64,000 bases of DNA from Caulobacter sp. (GCA_017745235.1 JAGHZU010000007.1:124001-188000); one strand, 5' to 3'; positions 1 through 8,678 are shown, counted from the stretch's first letter. Made by a program: numbers and translations. Notes: a model not told the origin generated them from the sequence alone.

Positions 1-2444
1 GCGCCGGCTTCGCCGGCGGCGGCGGCGCGTTCCGTCCAGCGACGAGCTTCGCCCATATCCTTCTTCACGCCGCCTTCGCCCACCTCGTACAGCTTGGCGA
101 GGTAGAACTGGGCGCGGGGCAGGCCGAGGTTGGCGGCCTTGCGCATGGATTCCAGGCCCGTGCGGTCCTTGGCTTCGATGCGGCGCTTGCCGTCCTCGTA
201 CAGCGCCTGGGCGTTCTCCGCCGGTGCGACGGGCGTCTGGGCGGCCGCAGCCTGGGCGGCGGTCAGTTGGACATCGCCGGCCACCTGGGGGCCCAGGGCG
301 ACGGCGGCGCGCGGGGCGCCCGGGGTCGTGTCAGCTTCGGCCGAACGGACCTCGCCAGTCGAGGCGCCGCGGGCGGTTCCTTCGGCCACGCGCTCGGGCA
401 GCGCGCCCTTGCCCTGGGCCATGCTCATGATGACCCCGGCGGCGCCCACGCCCATGAAGGCCGCGGTGGCCGAGACCATCAGCGCGGTCTTCAGTGCGCC
501 CTTCTTGGGCTTCTTGGCCGAGGCCTTGGCGCCGAAGCCGGCGAACAGCGAAGTGGCGGGCTTCTTGTCCTTGGCGACCTTCGGACCGGACTTGTCCTTG
601 CCCTTGGCCTCGCCGGCGGCGGCGGCGGCGCGCGCGGCGGCGCGGGCCTGCTCGATGACCTCGCGGGTCGACAGCGGACGCGCGGGTTCGGCCGGCGATG
701 GGGGCGCGGCAAAATCTGTGTCGTAGTCGGGCTCGGCCTCAAAGGCGACTTCCTGGGCGGCCGGTGCGATCTCGAAGCCATCCGCGGCCTCGAAATCTTC
801 ATCATCGAAGCTGGGGGCCTCGGGCTCGCTGGCGGGGAAGGCCGGCGCCTCGAACACAGGCTCTTCGAACGCGACCGGCGCGGCGGTGCGGGCCGGCGCG
901 GAAATCGGGGCCGGAGCCGGCGGGATGAAGGCGGCAGGCTGGTGGAAAACGTCCTCCGGAACCGCCTCTCCGCCAAAGGAATAGCGGTCGCCCTCGAACG
1001 GCGACGGCGAATGGCGCGGTGCGGGAGCCGGCGACGGGGCGGCCTGCTCGGCCATCCGGCGCTGGGCCTCGGCCAGGCGGCTGTCGATCTTCTCGCGCGC
1101 CTCGTCCAACAAGCGGGCCGTGCGTTCTTCGCTCTGGCGGATACGGTCCAGCAGTTCCTGCGAGCCGCGCTCTTGGCGCTGGTTCAGGCGATCGGTGACC
1201 CGCGCCACCTGGTCGCCCACGTCGTCGATGGCCAAAGCATTGCGGCGCTCTGCGTTGCTGATGCGCTCGGCCAGCTTTTCGGTGATGCGAGCGATCTCGG
1301 CGCCCAGTTTCTCCAGGGCCTGGGCCTGGACGCTGTCCGCCCGGTTCAGCTTCTGGTCGATGCTGGCGGCCACCTGCTCGATGGCGGCGGCGTTGCGGGC
1401 TTCGGAGGTCTGGACGCGGCGGTTCAGGGCGTCGGCCATGCCCACCACTTCGCGGCCCATCCGCTCGATCGCCTGGGCCGAGCGCTGCTCGGCGGCCTGC
1501 ACGTGGGCGGTCATCTCGCCCAGCTTGCGCTCCATGCGGTCGAAACGGCCGTCGGCGCTTTCGCGGAGCTTGGCGGCCATCTCCAGGCGCGAAGCTTCCA
1601 TGCGCTGGGTCAGGTTGCCGGCCAGGTCGTCCAGACGCTTTTGCACGCCCCCGGCAGGATCGGCGCTTTCGACGGCGCTCAGGCGTCCGTCGAGGGCCTG
1701 GAACGACGCGCCGAGCATCTGCAGGGCCTCCGTCGTACGGGCCTCGGCGGTTTCCAGGCGCTGGGTCAGGCGGGCCACGACCTCCTCGACCAGGGCCGAG
1801 GCGTCGCCGGCGCCCTGCCCGTCCAGTCGGGCTTCCAGGCTGGCGATGTGTTCGCGGGTGCGGGCCTCGCCCTCGTAGAGGTGGCCGGCGACCTTGCCCA
1901 GCGCGCCTTCCAGCGCGCGCAGCGCCTCGGCCGAGCGCGGACCAACGGCCTCGGCCTCCATTCGGCGCAGGCGCTCGGCGGCGCGGATCTGGTCGGTCTT
2001 CAGGTCATCGACCGCGCCTTCGAAGCGGGCGGCGACGGCCACCTGCTCGCGTTCGGCGGCGGCCAGACGGCCCAGGGCGCCGCGCACGGATTCATCAATG
2101 CCGGAAATCGCCTGCGCCGAGCGCTTCTCTGCGGCCTCGATGCGATCGGTCAGCCGGTCCAGCGCTATGGCCACGCGACCGATCTCGTCGGCCGGATGTT
2201 CCGGAGCCTCGATACGCGACGGCGCTTCGCTACGGCTGGTCTCATAATAGGGGGAGTTGGCGGCGACCGGCCGGCCGGCGTCACCGAAGGATTCGGGGGC
2301 CGCCGCATCAGCGCCCTCGCCATCGATGATCATCCGGTTGAGCCATTCGCCCAGGGTCATGCCGGAGCGACGCGCGAGGTCTTTGGCGACCTCCCGTGCC
2401 TTGGGGTCAATCCCCTTAACGCTCCATGGCGCCGCGGCCGTCAT
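1..2444 (-). CDS. podJ: Polar organelle development protein PodJ (C-terminus cut by the window edge)
   Basis: PodJ is the inner-membrane scaffold that marks the new pole for pili, holdfast and the PleC kinase in Caulobacter. The frame runs from ATG 2444 to the window edge without a stop, about 814 residues. The N-terminus (MTAAAPWSVKGIDPKAREVA) matches PodJ as I know it. Residues about 75-470 are a long coiled coil rich in E, R, A and Q, followed by a Pro/Ala/Glu-rich acidic linker. One transmembrane helix lies near residues 653-676, after a Lys-rich stretch. SEL1-like TPR repeats begin near residue 745, in the periplasmic part. The missing 3' end should hold the remaining SEL1 repeats and a peptidoglycan-binding domain. 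Identification is strong from architecture and from synteny with pyk, zwf and fliM. Confidence 0.95.
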   Translation of the reverse strand, partial: MTAAAPWSVKGIDPKAREVAKDLARRSGMTLGEWLNRMIIDGEGADAAAPESFGDAGRPVAANSPYYETSRSEAPSRIEAPEHPADEIGRVAIALDRLTDRIEAAEKRSAQAISGIDESVRGALGRLAAAEREQVAVAARFEGAVDDLKTDQIRAAERLRRMEAEAVGPRSAEALRALEGALGKVAGHLYEGEARTREHIASLEARLDGQGAGDASALVEEVVARLTQRLETAEARTTEALQMLGASFQALDGRLSAVESADPAGGVQKRLDDLAGNLTQRMEASRLEMAAKLRESADGRFDRMERKLGEMTAHVQAAEQRSAQAIERMGREVVGMADALNRRVQTSEARNAAAIEQVAASIDQKLNRADSVQAQALEKLGAEIARITEKLAERISNAERRNALAIDDVGDQVARVTDRLNQRQERGSQELLDRIRQSEERTARLLDEAREKIDSRLAEAQRRMAEQAAPSPAPAPRHSPSPFEGDRYSFGGEAVPEDVFHQPAAFIPPAPAPISAPARTAAPVAFEEPVFEAPAFPASEPEAPSFDDEDFEAADGFEIAPAAQEVAFEAEPDYDTDFAAPPSPAEPARPLSTREVIEQARAAARAAAAAGEAKGKDKSGPKVAKDKKPATSLFAGFGAKASAKKPKKGALKTALMVSATAAFMGVGAAGVIMSMAQGKGALPERVAEGTARGASTGEVRSAEADTTPGAPRAAVALGPQVAGDVQLTAAQAAAAQTPVAPAENAQALYEDGKRRIEAKDRTGLESMRKAANLGLPRAQFYLAKLYEVGEGGVKKDMGEARRWTERAAAAGEAG

Positions 2445-2654
2445 CCGAATCGTTCCCTTCGCACCTGGGAACCAACGCTAGTCACCGATTCCTAGCGTGT
2501 AAACGCGACGAAAACCGCTACATATAGCAACGGTCAAGATTAACTGTGGATGGTTAACAGGCACACCTCCCAAACGTATGTACCTAAGATTCGGCTCCAC
2601 GTGGTTAACGGCTGTTAACCATTTGCAAGGCTGATTGTCGCAGGCCATGAGGGG
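2445..2654 (-). promoter_or_regulatory. podJ upstream region with inverted repeats and GANTC sites
   Basis: This region drives podJ leftward. It holds three CcrM-type GANTC sites: 2447-2451 (just upstream of the start codon), 2487-2491 and 2588-2592. There are two perfect dyads: ACGCTAG (2475-2481) with CTAGCGT (2492-2498), and GGTTAAC (2603-2609) with GTTAACC (2614-2620). A further TTAAC...GTTAAC pair at 2540-2558 encloses, on the minus strand, CCATCCACA, which resembles a DnaA box at 7 of 9 positions. The TTAA spacings are 6 and 10, not the 7 of a canonical CtrA box. In C. crescentus podJ is cell-cycle regulated; which of these sites acts here is inference. Confidence 0.5.
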
Positions 2655-2663
2655 GTGATGGAC

Positions 2664-2870
2664 ATGACCACGACCCTCGCCGCCACGTTCGCCGCCCTGG
2701 CCTTCACCGTCTTCTGCGGGTGGCGCGGGGCGCGTCCGATCAATGTTTTAAAGGGTCCGCGCATGATGCCCTGGCGCCCGCTGATGGTGGCCGGCGCGAC
2801 GGCCACCCTGCTGCTGGCCGCCCACGCCCTCAATCTGCTTGGGGTGAAGACGGGCGACCCGCGCTACTAG
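2664..2870 (+). CDS. Small two-helix membrane protein, unknown function
   Basis: The product is 68 residues from ATG 2664. GTG 2655 and ATG 2658 are in frame, but the Shine-Dalgarno GAGGGGG at 2649-2655 is best spaced from 2664. There are two hydrophobic segments: residues 2-16 (after MTTTLAATF) and about 42-60, joined by a basic loop (ARPINVLKGPRMMPWR). No enzyme motif is visible. I recall similar small proteins beside podJ-region genes in Caulobacter, but no assigned role. Its 3' end overlaps the convergent DUF2156 gene by 41 bp. Codon use is GC3-rich like its neighbours, which supports a real gene. Confidence 0.6.
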   Translation: MTTTLAATFAALAFTVFCGWRGARPINVLKGPRMMPWRPLMVAGATATLLLAAHALNLLGVKTGDPRY

Positions 2871-4503
2871 GTCGCGGCCGTTTCGTCAGGCCGGAGACGC
2901 CGCCCGACGACAGCAGACCGATATCGGCGAGCAGAAACGGGATCGCCCACTTGTGAGGCGCGGCAATGTAGCGCGGCTGCCAGACCGGATCATACTTGTC
3001 CTTGTACCGCCGGACGCCCTGGAAATTGTAGATTTCCTCGCCCCGCTCGTAGAGCAGGCGGCCCACGCGCGACATGATCGGGGCCAGCGGACGGTCCTCC
3101 AGGCCCGCCAGGGGCGCGACGCCGAACTCGAACGCCTGGTAGCCCTGTTCCTTGCCCCAGCCCAGGAGTTCTACGAACAGGTAGTCCATCACGTTCTTGG
3201 GCGCTTCGTCGGAATAGCGCATCAGGTCCATCGAGAACGCGACCTTGCCCGCCGTGGTCCACAGCGTGGCGAAGGCGACGATCTGGCCCTCCGACCGCAC
3301 CAGGGCGACCGGGAATTCGGCGACGTAGCGTTCCTCGAAGCCGCCCATCGAGAAGCTCTTTTCGCCCCCCGCGTGGTGAGCCAGCCAGGCGTCGGAAATG
3401 CGCTTGAGCTCGTCCATGACCGCGATGGCTCCGCCCACGGGCAGAACCTCGAACGAGGCGCCGCCCTCTCCGGCCTTGCGCCAGTTGCGGCGCAGGACCT
3501 CGCGGCGGCGACCGGCCAGGGAGAAAGCCTCCAGCGGCACGGTGGCGCTTTCGCCGGTCTTCTGGATGGCCAGCCCCAGGTCGACGCTGTCGGGCAGGTC
3601 GGCCGGTCCCAGGGCGTAGAAGCCCGCGCGGGCGGCGTGGGCGTCGGCCAGTTCGCGGAAGCGCCAGAACAGCTCCATCCGCTCGTCCTCGCGTCCGACC
3701 GGCGGCCCCATCGCAATCCACGAGCGGCCGCGCACGCCGAACATCAGGAAGCTCTCGCCCGAGGCCGAGAACAGGAAGCGCTTGTCGCCCAGCAGGGCCA
3801 GGTTCGAGGAGGGCTCGGCCGCCTCGGCCTTGGCCAGGATCGCCCGGACCTTGTCGAAGTCGGGATCGGAATCGGCCACCACCTTGGGTGTCGCCGGGGT
3901 GGCGATCAGACGCCAGACCCCGATCGCCAGCAGCGCGATGGCGGCGGCCGCAGACGACCGGATGGCCCGGGCCACGTCCTTGTCGCCGATCATCTTCATC
4001 ACCGACTGGTCGGCGTATTCGGTGTGCCGGAAGGTCCACCAGCCGCAGAGGGCCACACCGACCAAGGCGGCGGCGGCCGAAAGCAGCCAACCGGGGGTGA
4101 TCTCCATCCGCAGCAGGGCCGCCTTGCGGGGGAAAGCCTCGTGGAACGGCAGGATCGCCAGGAAGATGGCCGACAGCACCAGCGTCTCTTCCCAGTTCAG
4201 CCCCTTGAACAGGGCCAGGATCGCGCCGGAGCCCAGCGTGATAAGCGCAGCCCACCAGGCCGCGTCCAGGCGCGAACGCAGGCCGAAGGCCAGAAGGATC
4301 AGCACCAGGCCCAGGATTGAGGAGATGAAGTGGCTGACCTCGATCAGCGGACCGGGGGCCACCGCCACCCAGATCGCAAAGCGGGTCGGCTCGGACGGCG
4401 TCGCGCCCGAGGCCAGCAGCAGCACGCCGGCGACAGCCGCCAGGATCGCCGACAAGGTCGGCGCGACCGCAAGGGCCGCAGGTCTCAGTTCTGGCGTGGA
4501 CAT
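2830..4503 (-). CDS. DUF2156 / short MprF-like membrane protein
   Basis: The protein has 557 residues from ATG 4503; the TTG just upstream in frame is less likely. About six transmembrane helices fill residues 10-210. A cytosolic DUF2156 domain of the GNAT fold follows at about 230-530, with motifs such as SMGGFEERYVAEFPVALVR and a conserved tail, YNFQGVRRYKDKYDPVWQPR. DUF2156 is the aminoacyl-tRNA-dependent phosphatidylglycerol aminoacyltransferase domain of MprF, which adds Lys or Ala to membrane lipid. Full MprF has about 14 helices (flippase plus synthase-anchor helices). This version is much shorter and may be synthase-only. The lipid substrate and amino acid cannot be read from the sequence. 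Confidence 0.8.
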   Translation of the reverse strand: MSTPELRPAALAVAPTLSAILAAVAGVLLLASGATPSEPTRFAIWVAVAPGPLIEVSHFISSILGLVLILLAFGLRSRLDAAWWAALITLGSGAILALFKGLNWEETLVLSAIFLAILPFHEAFPRKAALLRMEITPGWLLSAAAALVGVALCGWWTFRHTEYADQSVMKMIGDKDVARAIRSSAAAAIALLAIGVWRLIATPATPKVVADSDPDFDKVRAILAKAEAAEPSSNLALLGDKRFLFSASGESFLMFGVRGRSWIAMGPPVGREDERMELFWRFRELADAHAARAGFYALGPADLPDSVDLGLAIQKTGESATVPLEAFSLAGRRREVLRRNWRKAGEGGASFEVLPVGGAIAVMDELKRISDAWLAHHAGGEKSFSMGGFEERYVAEFPVALVRSEGQIVAFATLWTTAGKVAFSMDLMRYSDEAPKNVMDYLFVELLGWGKEQGYQAFEFGVAPLAGLEDRPLAPIMSRVGRLLYERGEEIYNFQGVRRYKDKYDPVWQPRYIAAPHKWAIPFLLADIGLLSSGGVSGLTKRPRPSSAGRPSSPQAD

Positions 4504-4692
4504 CAAGACCCCTGATCGGCGAATCCCCGGCGGGAAACGTCATCGGCGTCTCTATAACGCGCCTTGCATGACGCGGTCGCGCCCGGCGTGACGAACGGAC
4601 GTTTGAATCTTGACTTGCCCCCGCCGCTTCCTGGCGTAGTCTGCGCGCCGACGACGCGTCCGAAGCGTCGCGAGCTTAAGGGAGAGACGGCG

Positions 4693-5901
4693 ATGGCGGA
4701 CTTCGGCGGCGGTGATCTGGACGCCTTCCGGACCGAGACGAGGGCCTGGCTCGAGGCCAACTATCCGCCGTCCTTGAACGCCCCCATGGGCGAGGATGAC
4801 GCTCCGTGGGGCGGTCGTAAATTCCAGTGGAAGAACCCCGACGCCAAGCTGTGGCTGGACCGCATGGCCGAGAAGGGCTGGACCGCCCCGACCTGGCCCA
4901 AGGAATATGGCGGCGGCGGCCTGTCCAAGGCTCAGGCCAAGGTGCTGGAACAAGAGCTGCGCCGCATCAAGGCCCGCCCCGCCCTGATGAGCTTCGGCAT
5001 CTGGATGCTGGGTCCGGTGCTGCTGGAATACGCCACGGAAGAGCAGAAGAAACGCTTCCTCCCGCAGATCGTGCGCGGCGAGATCCGCTGGTGCCAGGGC
5101 TACAGCGAACCGGGCGCGGGCTCGGACCTGGCCAGTCTGCAGACCAAGTGCGAGGACAAGGGCGACCACTGGCTCATCAACGGCCAGAAGGTCTGGACCA
5201 GCTACGCCGACCAGGCCGACTGGATCTTCTGCCTGGTGCGCACCGACACCAGCAAGAAGCACGAGGGCATATCGTTCGTGCTGTTCGACATGACCTCGCC
5301 GGGCGTCGAGGCTCGTCCGATCAAGCTGATCAGCGGCAGCTCGCCCTTCTGCGAGACCTTCTTCGACAACGTCTCGGTGCCGAAGGACCAGCTGGTGGGC
5401 AAGGTCAACGGCGGCTGGGACATCGCCAAGCGCCTGCTGCAGTACGAACGCCAGAACATCTCGGCCACCGGCTTCGGCGCGGGCGGCGGCGGGCTGGACC
5501 TGGCCGATGTGGCCAAGAAGGAGCTTGGCCTGGACGCCGAGGGCCGACTGGCCGACGGCGACCTGCGCGCCCGGCTGACCCATCACCGCATGGACGCCCA
5601 CGCCTTCGCCCTGACCGTGCGCCGGGCCGAGGCTGAATCCAAGCAGGGCGCGGGTCCCAGCGCCGCCGTCTCGATCATCAAATACGCCGCGGCCAAGATG
5701 AACCAGGAGCGCACCGAGCTGATGGTCGAGGCCCTGGGCCTGCAAGGCCTTGGCTGGGAAGGCGAAGGCTTCAGCGCCGACGAGAAGGGCGCGATCCGCG
5801 CCATGCTGCGCGCCAAGGGCAACTCGATCGAGGGCGGCACCAGCGAGGTGAATCTCAACGTCGTGGCCAAGCGCGTGCTCGGACTGCTGGACCACCAGTA
5901 G
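4693..5901 (+). CDS. Acyl-CoA dehydrogenase, large-type subunit
   Basis: The product is 402 residues. ATG 4693 is chosen because GGGAGAG precedes it and the family starts here; the frame opens 43 codons earlier without family similarity. The FAD-dependent acyl-CoA dehydrogenase fold is clear: the N-terminal helical domain ends near WCQGYSEPGAGSD (FAD/substrate loop), then the beta domain (WLINGQKVWTSYA), and the C-terminal four-helix bundle ends with the flavin-contact motif SIEGGTSEVNLN. It oxidises an acyl-CoA at the alpha-beta bond. It is followed 4 bp later by a DsbA-like isomerase and then by a second acyl-CoA dehydrogenase in one operon, as in heteromeric pairs acting on branched or cyclic acyl-CoAs. 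The substrate is unknown. Confidence 0.92.
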   Translation: MADFGGGDLDAFRTETRAWLEANYPPSLNAPMGEDDAPWGGRKFQWKNPDAKLWLDRMAEKGWTAPTWPKEYGGGGLSKAQAKVLEQELRRIKARPALMSFGIWMLGPVLLEYATEEQKKRFLPQIVRGEIRWCQGYSEPGAGSDLASLQTKCEDKGDHWLINGQKVWTSYADQADWIFCLVRTDTSKKHEGISFVLFDMTSPGVEARPIKLISGSSPFCETFFDNVSVPKDQLVGKVNGGWDIAKRLLQYERQNISATGFGAGGGGLDLADVAKKELGLDAEGRLADGDLRARLTHHRMDAHAFALTVRRAEAESKQGAGPSAAVSIIKYAAAKMNQERTELMVEALGLQGLGWEGEGFSADEKGAIRAMLRAKGNSIEGGTSEVNLNVVAKRVLGLLDHQ

Positions 5902-5905
5902 GGCC

Positions 5906-6517
5906 ATGATCGAGTTCTGGTACGAATTCGGGTCGACCTACAGCTATCCGGCGGCCATGCGCGTGGAACGCCTGGCCGCCGAGGCTGGCGTCGTCGTGGA
6001 ATGGCGGCCGTTCCTGCTGGGGCCGCTGATGCACGCCCAGCAGGGCCTCACCGACAGCCCGTTCAACGCCTTTCCGATCAAGGGCGAGTACATGTGGCGC
6101 GACCTGCAACGGGTCTGCGACCAGGAGGGCCTGCCCCTGGTCCATCCCAGCCAGTTCCCGCGCAACGGCCTGCTGGCCGCCCGCGTGGCGATCTGCGGAC
6201 TGGAGGATGGCTGGACCCCGGCCTTCAGCCGCGCTGTGTACCAGGCCAACTTCGTCGAGGACCAGGACATCTCCCGACCCGAAGTCCTGGCCCCGCTGAT
6301 CGCTTCGGTCGGCGCGGGTCCTGACGAGATCCTGGCCCTGGCCGCCACCGAGTCCATCAAATCCCGCCTGAAGGACCATGTCCGCCAGGCCCAGGAGCGC
6401 GGCCTGTTCGGCGCGCCTTCCTTCGTCACCGCCGACGGCGAGCTCTTCTGGGGCAACGATCGCCTGGAACAGGCTCTGGCCTGGGCGGTCCGCCATCAAG
6501 ATTCAGAACAAGCATAA
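5906..6517 (+). CDS. DsbA-fold 2-hydroxychromene-2-carboxylate isomerase / GST-kappa-like protein
   Basis: The product is 203 residues from ATG 5906, 4 bp after the upstream acyl-CoA dehydrogenase. It starts with IEFWYEFGSTYSYPAAMR, the glutathione-binding N-terminus of the HCCA isomerase / GST kappa group: a thioredoxin fold with Ser instead of a CxxC. The helical insert holds the FPIKGEYMWRDLQR segment and the end has GLFGAPSFV with the cis-proline. Characterised relatives isomerise 2-hydroxychromene-2-carboxylate in naphthalene breakdown, but many bacterial members have no known substrate. Placement between two acyl-CoA dehydrogenases suggests a glutathione-linked step in the same catabolic route, which is inference. 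Confidence 0.85.
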   Translation: MIEFWYEFGSTYSYPAAMRVERLAAEAGVVVEWRPFLLGPLMHAQQGLTDSPFNAFPIKGEYMWRDLQRVCDQEGLPLVHPSQFPRNGLLAARVAICGLEDGWTPAFSRAVYQANFVEDQDISRPEVLAPLIASVGAGPDEILALAATESIKSRLKDHVRQAQERGLFGAPSFVTADGELFWGNDRLEQALAWAVRHQDSEQA

Positions 6518-6536
6518 GACTGGGAGCACGCCCGAC

Positions 6537-7670
6537 ATGGCCGTCCTGACCGAAGAACAGACGATGCTGCGCGACGCCGCCAAGGGCTGGACGCAAGACA
6601 GCGCTCCCGTCGGGGCCCTGCGCAAATTGCGCGACGAAGGCTCCAAGCAACCGTTCGATCCCAAGACCTGGGCCGAAATGGGCGAGATGGGCTGGGCGGG
6701 CGTGATCGTGCCCGAAGAGTACGGCGGTTCGGCCTTCGGGCACCTGGGCCTGGGCCTGATCCTGGAGGAGACCGGCCGCAACCTGGTGGCCTCTCCCCTG
6801 CTCTCCACCGCCATGGTCGCCGCCAGCGCCCTGAACCTGGGCGGCTCCGAAGCCCAGAAGGCCGAATGCCTGGCCAAGATCGCCACCGGCGAAGCGGTCG
6901 CCACCCTAGCCGTGGACGAGGCCTCTCATCACGCCCCCCTTGCCACGGCCCTGCTGGCCACCCGCTCGGGCGACGGCTTCGTGCTGAACGGAACCAAGAC
7001 CTTCGTGATCGACGGGGACGTCGCCGACCTGCTGGTGGTGGTCGCCCGCACCTCCGGCAAACCGGGCCAGGCCGAGGGCCTGACCCTGTTCCTCGTCCCG
7101 GGCGACACGCCTGGCGTGGTCCGTACCCACCTGGCCCTGGCCGACAGCCGCGGCGCCGCCCGCATCGCCTTCGACGGCGTCGAACTGCGCGCGGACGCGG
7201 TGCTCGGCGAAGTCGACAAAGGTTGGGCTGTGCTGGAGCCGACGCTGGACCGGGCCTATGCTGGTCTCGCCGCCGAGATGCTGGGCAGCGCCACCGCCGC
7301 CTTCGAGATCACGCTCGAATATCTGAAGACCCGCACCCAGTTCGGTCAGGTGATCGGCACGTTCCAGTCGCTGCAACACCGCGCGGCGAAGATGTTCACC
7401 GACCTGGAGACCACCCGCTCGTGCGTCGAAGCCGCGCTTGAGGCCGCCGACGCCGGGACCGACACCCGCCTGCTGGCCTCCCTGGCCAAGGCCAAGGCCA
7501 GCGAACTGGTCCACCTGGTCTCCAACGAGATGGTCCAGATGCATGGCGGCATCGGCATGACCGACGCCCACGACGCCGGCCTCTACCTCAAGCGCGCCCG
7601 CGTGACCGAAGCCCTGTTCGGCTCGGCCTCGTTCCACCGCGACCGCTACGCCCGCCTGTCAGGTTACTGA
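6537..7670 (+). CDS. Acyl-CoA dehydrogenase, second (small-type) subunit
   Basis: The product is 377 residues. ATG 6537 follows a GGGAG at 6522-6526; the open frame extends upstream into the isomerase gene but has no family similarity there. The acyl-CoA dehydrogenase order is visible: the helical N-domain (LTEEQTMLRDAAKGW, then EMGWAGVIVPEEYGG), a beta domain that is more divergent than in the upstream partner, and a C-domain with RTQFGQVIGTFQSLQHR and MHGGIGMTDAHDAG. Paired divergent acyl-CoA dehydrogenases of this kind often form mixed tetramers in which one subunit binds FAD poorly. The operon with the first dehydrogenase and the isomerase supports a shared acyl-CoA substrate. Confidence 0.9.
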   Translation: MAVLTEEQTMLRDAAKGWTQDSAPVGALRKLRDEGSKQPFDPKTWAEMGEMGWAGVIVPEEYGGSAFGHLGLGLILEETGRNLVASPLLSTAMVAASALNLGGSEAQKAECLAKIATGEAVATLAVDEASHHAPLATALLATRSGDGFVLNGTKTFVIDGDVADLLVVVARTSGKPGQAEGLTLFLVPGDTPGVVRTHLALADSRGAARIAFDGVELRADAVLGEVDKGWAVLEPTLDRAYAGLAAEMLGSATAAFEITLEYLKTRTQFGQVIGTFQSLQHRAAKMFTDLETTRSCVEAALEAADAGTDTRLLASLAKAKASELVHLVSNEMVQMHGGIGMTDAHDAGLYLKRARVTEALFGSASFHRDRYARLSGY

Positions 7671-7676
7671 CCTGAT

Positions 7677-7710
7677 GGAACCGCTGCTCCTTGGCTGGAG
7701 CGGCGGTTCC
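7677..7710 (+). terminator. Strong hairpin after the acyl-CoA dehydrogenase operon
   Basis: Arms GGAACCGCTGCTCC (7677-7690) and GGAGCGGCGGTTCC (7697-7710) pair over 14 bp with one G-U wobble and a 6-nt loop. It begins 7 bp after the stop codon. There is no T run, so termination is likely but not of the textbook intrinsic type. Confidence 0.6.
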
Positions 7711-7982
7711 ACGCTCCACTCTGCGGAGTATCCGCACCAGAGCGCCAGATTTCCGGATTCGCTTTGCCTGTCCAAAGCGCTCTTTGTCGGAAACCCGACA
7801 CACTCTTGAAATGCCCAGGTCCAGCTGGTCTTTTCCGCTGCGGACTAAACCGAACTCGATTGCGGGTTCGAACGCCGCAATTGTGTCGGCTACTCGACGG
7901 CGCCCCCAACGGTTCCTGCCTATAGCTTGCAATCCTTGCCGCAAGCCGGCGTTCGATTCGCCATGACAGGGCCTTTGCACCC
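7711..7982 (+). other. Gene-free leader with small hairpins ahead of the Crp/Fnr gene
   Basis: No convincing coding frame is present. Two more perfect small hairpins occur: GCTTTG (7761-7766) with CAAAGC (7773-7778), and TGTCGG (7785-7790) with CCGACA (7795-7800). Base composition is lower in GC than in the flanking genes, as expected of a promoter and leader. I see no known riboswitch motif. Confidence 0.4.
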
Positions 7983-8678
7983 TTGAAGAACCGCCTGCTC
8001 GCCGCCTTGCCGCCCTCGGATTTCGGCCTGATCGCCCCGCAGCTGGCGCACCAGGACCTCGAGAAGGGCAGGCTGCTCTACGACCCCGGCGATCCCATCG
8101 ACGCCATCTACTTTCCCCACGACTGCGTCATCTCGCTGATGACCTTGATGGAGAACGGCGCGGCCATCGAATCCGCCACGATCGGTCGGGAAGGCGCGGT
8201 GGGCCTGATGGCCGCCGTCGCGCCCCGACAGTCGCTGTCCCGGGCTGTGGTCCAGGTGCAGGGCGGGGCTTCGCGCATCGGCGCCAGCGCCTTGGCCGAC
8301 GCCGCGCGCCGCAGCGCGGCCCTGCGCCACCTGATCGACCGCCATAGCGAAGCCCTCTTCGGCCACGCCGTTCAATCGGTGGCCTGCAACGCCCTGCACG
8401 GCGTGGAGGCGCGGTTCTGCCGCTGGCTGCTGTCGTGCCGGGATCGCATCGACAGCGACACTCTCAACCTGACCCAGGAATTCCTGGCCGACATGCTGGG
8501 CGTGCAGCGCACCACGGTCACGGCGGTGGCCGGGGCGCTTCAGGCCAAGGGCCTCATCAGCTATCGCCGCGGCGTGGTCGACATCCTCGACCGGCCGGGC
8601 CTCGAAGCCGTGGCGTGCGAGTGTTACGGCGCTGTGCGCCGCGGCTACGAACGGCTGCTGCCGACCACGTTCGGCTAA
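7983..8678 (+). CDS. Crp/Fnr-family transcriptional regulator
   Basis: The product is 231 residues from a TTG start at 7983. No in-frame ATG lies near, and the AGGG at 7968-7971 is loosely spaced. Residues 10-130 form a cyclic-nucleotide-binding-type beta barrel (LYDPGDPIDAIYFPHDCVIS, TIGREGAVGL). The C-terminal winged helix is near 155-200 (LTQEFLADMLGVQRTTVTAV). It lacks the Fnr cysteine cluster, so oxygen sensing by an FeS cluster is unlikely. It is monocistronic between the acyl-CoA dehydrogenase operon and convergent pyk. Target and ligand are unknown. Confidence 0.85.
   Translation: MKNRLLAALPPSDFGLIAPQLAHQDLEKGRLLYDPGDPIDAIYFPHDCVISLMTLMENGAAIESATIGREGAVGLMAAVAPRQSLSRAVVQVQGGASRIGASALADAARRSAALRHLIDRHSEALFGHAVQSVACNALHGVEARFCRWLLSCRDRIDSDTLNLTQEFLADMLGVQRTTVTAVAGALQAKGLISYRRGVVDILDRPGLEAVACECYGAVRRGYERLLPTTFG

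Noticed and set aside
267..2495. 742-codon plus-strand open frame over podJ
   Set aside because: It is the antisense shadow of the podJ coiled coil; the minus frame gives a known protein, and high GC removes stops from the opposite strand.
2603..2620. Canonical CtrA box upstream of podJ
   Set aside because: The two TTAA elements are 6 bp apart, not 7; it is better described as a perfect inverted repeat.
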